Shown piece after piece: positions 62,262 through 64,000 of a stretch of DNA of 64,000 nt. Below the pieces are notes generated by a model that ran no database searches, was not told where the DNA came from, and saw only the letters and a list, made by a program, of their open reading frames with translations. Position 1 is the first letter of the stretch; every line of letters begins with the position of its first letter. Source of the DNA: an uncultured Acidobacteriia bacterium (GTDB lineage: Bacteria; Acidobacteriota; Terriglobia; Bryobacterales; Bryobacteraceae); the NCBI GenBank assembly GCA_903851195.1, contig CAINNJ010000039.1:1-64000 (forward strand). The letters run 5' to 3'. A program made the position numbers and the translations under genes.

Positions 62262-63319
62262 GCCGCTTCGAGACCGATGTGCTGGTTGTGGGCGGCGGTC
62301 CCGCGGGTCTGGCCGCCGCGATTGCCGCCACGCAACAGGGACTCCGTGTGGTCGTGGCGGACGGCAGTCATCCTCCCATCGACAAAGCGTGTGGCGAGGG
62401 CCTCATGCCGGACGCGCGCCAGGCCGCCGCGCGCATCGGCATCCACATTCCGGATACCTGCGGCTACGCCTTCCGCGGCATCCGTTTCCTGAGCCGGCGC
62501 CGCTCCGTGGCAGCCGATTTCCCCGAGGGCCAGGGCGTGGGGCTGCGCCGCACCGCGCTGCATGAACTGCTTGTCGCCACCGCGGAGAGGGCCGGTGTCA
62601 CACTGCGCTGGGACACGCCGATCACCAGCCTCGACTCCATTCGGGCTCGCTGGGTGATCGGGGCCGACGGCTCCGCCTCCCGCGTGCGCCACTGGGCCGG
62701 GCTCGACAGCTACCGACTCAACACGCACCGGTTTGCCTTCCGGCAGCATTTCGCGATTGCGCCCTGGACCCGTTATATGGAGATGTACTGGAGCAACGGC
62801 TGCCAGTTGTACGTGACCCCGACCAATGAGCGGGAAGTCTGCGTGGCGCTCATCTCCGGCGACCCGCATCTTCGGCTGCAGGACGCGCTGCAGCGATTCT
62901 TTCCCGTGGTGGCCGACCGTCTGGCGGGCGTGCCGGCAGCCAGCAGAGAGCGCGGCGCCATTACCGCTATGCTCCGGCTGCACAACGTCGCGGGGGGCCG
63001 TGTCGCACTGATCGGCGACGCCTCCGGCTCCGTGGACGCCATCACCGGCGAAGGGATCTGTCTGACCTTCCGGCAGGCGTTTGTTCTTGCCCGCGCCATC
63101 GCCGCCGGCGATCTCTCCGCCTACAACAAAACGCATCCGCGGCTTCTGCTTCGCCCGCATTTTATGGCGCGGCTCATGCTGCTGATGGATAACGGACCTC
63201 TCATCCGAGAGAGCGCTCTGGGTCTGCTCTCGGGCGCGCCCGTAATTTTTCGCAAGCTGCTTGCGGTCCATGTCGGTTCGCCGATCTTCCGCTCGTCACA
63301 GCTTCCGGCCGGCTTATGA
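62258..63319 (+). CDS. FAD-dependent oxidoreductase, geranylgeranyl reductase-like
   Basis: 353 residues. FAD-binding VLVVGGGPAGLAAAIAATQQ, the family motif DKACGEGLMPDA after it, GLRRTALHELLVATAERAG in the second dinucleotide segment and IGDASGSVDAITGEGICL near residue 255. Members reduce isoprenoid chains or hydroxylate aromatic/lipid substrates. Four-base overlaps tie it to the aminotransferase and the YceI-like gene, suggesting a small lipid or quinone-related pathway; the product is not known. Confidence 0.87.
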   Translation: MSRFETDVLVVGGGPAGLAAAIAATQQGLRVVVADGSHPPIDKACGEGLMPDARQAAARIGIHIPDTCGYAFRGIRFLSRRRSVAADFPEGQGVGLRRTALHELLVATAERAGVTLRWDTPITSLDSIRARWVIGADGSASRVRHWAGLDSYRLNTHRFAFRQHFAIAPWTRYMEMYWSNGCQLYVTPTNEREVCVALISGDPHLRLQDALQRFFPVVADRLAGVPAASRERGAITAMLRLHNVAGGRVALIGDASGSVDAITGEGICLTFRQAFVLARAIAAGDLSAYNKTHPRLLLRPHFMARLMLLMDNGPLIRESALGLLSGAPVIFRKLLAVHVGSPIFRSSQLPAGL

Positions 63320-63867
63320 AATTCCTCCTTTTCCTGATTGCTTCGGTTACCTTACTCCCGGCGGAACAGAAGCTGGTGTTCACGCCGGAAAATACAAAGA
63401 TCGAGTGGACGCTGACCGATCCGCTGCACACGGTCCACGGTGTCTTCAAACTCAAACGCGGCAACATTACGTTCGACACCGGCACCGGCGCCGCCTCCGG
63501 AGAAGTGGTCGTCGACGTGAAAAGCGGCGAAAGCGGCAGCGGCGCGCGGGACAGCCGCATGCATGCGTCCGTGCTGGAATCGGCGAAGTATCCCGAAGCG
63601 GTCTTCACCCCGGATCGCGTGGAAGGGCAACTCGCGCCGCAGGGGCCTTCCTCGCTTCGGCTGCATGGCAGTTTTCAGATTCACGGCGCGTCGCACGAAG
63701 TCACCATGACGGTCGCGGCGAAAGCCTCCGCCGGACAGTTCGATACCACCGCGACGCTCGACATCCCCTACGTGGCGTGGGGCATGAAAGACCCGAGCAA
63801 CTTCCTGCTGAAGGTGGGCAAAACGGTGCAGATGTCGATTCACAGCACCGCCGTGCCTCAACCCTGA
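63316..63867 (+). CDS. YceI-family exported lipid-binding protein
   Basis: 183 residues. Signal peptide to about residue 16, then the YceI lipocalin-like barrel: NTKIEWTLTDPLHTVHGVFK, DSRMHASVLESAKYPEAVF and a LHGSFQIHGASHEVTMTV strand set. YceI proteins bind isoprenoids such as quinones or polyprenyl pyridoxal in the periplasm. The overlap with a prenyl-reductase-like gene supports an isoprenoid ligand. Its last ten bases overlap a convergent transporter gene. Confidence 0.9.
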   Translation: MKFLLFLIASVTLLPAEQKLVFTPENTKIEWTLTDPLHTVHGVFKLKRGNITFDTGTGAASGEVVVDVKSGESGSGARDSRMHASVLESAKYPEAVFTPDRVEGQLAPQGPSSLRLHGSFQIHGASHEVTMTVAAKASAGQFDTTATLDIPYVAWGMKDPSNFLLKVGKTVQMSIHSTAVPQP

Positions 63868-64000
63868 GGATCCTTCCGGATCATGCCGAAAGCAGTTGCC
63901 GAACTCGCCACCGCCAGACCCGCGGCCACCCACAGAATCACCCGATAGCCGTCCACGAAGGACTCGTCAATCGCCCGCCGCACGCGCTGGTCATTGCTTG
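63858..64000 (-). CDS. MFS transporter, C-terminal end (partial)
   Basis: The last 46 residues of a leftward gene that enters from the right edge: a linker ending AIDESFVDGYRVIL, a final hydrophobic helix (VILWVAAGLAVASSATAF) and the tail GMIRKDPQG before TGA. This is the usual end of 14-helix DHA2-type drug exporters. It overlaps the YceI-like gene by ten bases in the convergent sense. Identification is limited to the visible tail. Confidence 0.55.
   Translation of the reverse strand, partial: SNDQRVRRAIDESFVDGYRVILWVAAGLAVASSATAFGMIRKDPQG

Overview
The window looks like a stretch of an Acidobacteriota chromosome, most likely from the Solibacter/Bryobacter side of the phylum, with the right part of an integrated mobile element at its left end. 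The taxonomic cues are a VWFA protein of the acidobacterial type, a 1175-residue TonB-dependent receptor with a carboxypeptidase-regulatory N-terminus, CRTAC1/ASPIC-type and TPR proteins in one operon, a malectin protein with a DNA-binding-like N-terminus, and many secreted PQQ and cytochrome c proteins. Taxonomy is an inference from gene content only.

Bases 1 to about 19190 are a conjugative or mobilizable element. It opens with the tail of a serine recombinase. A leftward operon follows (TraK, TraL and TraM in the RP4 order, a 32-residue membrane peptide, and a GNAT acetyltransferase). Next are a likely oriT, a ribbon-helix-helix accessory protein overlapping a DUF3363-type relaxase, and two leftward cargo genes (VPS62-like and fascin/beta-trefoil-like). 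A rightward operon then encodes a 46-residue protein, an ArdC antirestriction protein with a KfrB-like tail, the TraG/VirD4 coupling protein, a single-strand binding protein and a TraF signal peptidase. After it come a sigma factor, a decayed WD40 gene, and a large TIR-transmembrane-WD40 protein. The element closes with a leftward, fully overlapping operon: RepA, a protein consisting mainly of DnaA domain IV, a PIN toxin and a small putative antitoxin. No type IV pilus/channel (VirB/Trb) genes are visible, so they lie to the left or are supplied in trans. A piece resembling a tRNA 3-prime end at 19168-19193 may mark the junction with the chromosome.

From 19.3 to 30 kb lies a carbohydrate-related locus: citrate symporter, GH95 alpha-L-fucosidase, two CE1-like esterases, a type B carboxylesterase and a PQQ dehydrogenase with a cytochrome domain. 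From 30 to 45 kb are a TPR-deiodinase-like protein, the malectin protein, the TonB receptor, a seven-heme-motif cytochrome and a TPR-VWFA-TPR-CRTAC1 operon. From 45 to 51.3 kb two cytochrome c/PQQ-propeller pairs face each other across an orphan AbrB-type antitoxin and a sugar-phosphate-isomerase-like protein. A TIR-formylglycine-generating-enzyme-like fusion stands alone at 51.4 kb.

From 52.6 to 57.8 kb a leftward five-gene operon, every junction a 4-base overlap, encodes a TIM-barrel glycosidase, an isopropylmalate/isocitrate-type dehydrogenase, an amidohydrolase, an MFS transporter and a Gfo/Idh/MocA oxidoreductase. Three perfect 13-bp repeats sit just upstream of it. A two-gene GMC dehydrogenase set follows, then a cupin, and an aminotransferase-FAD oxidoreductase-YceI operon, ending in the tail of an MFS transporter.

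Several unrelated exported enzymes of the chromosomal part carry glycine/arginine/proline-rich inserts of very similar composition, which is the most unusual genome-wide-looking pattern here.
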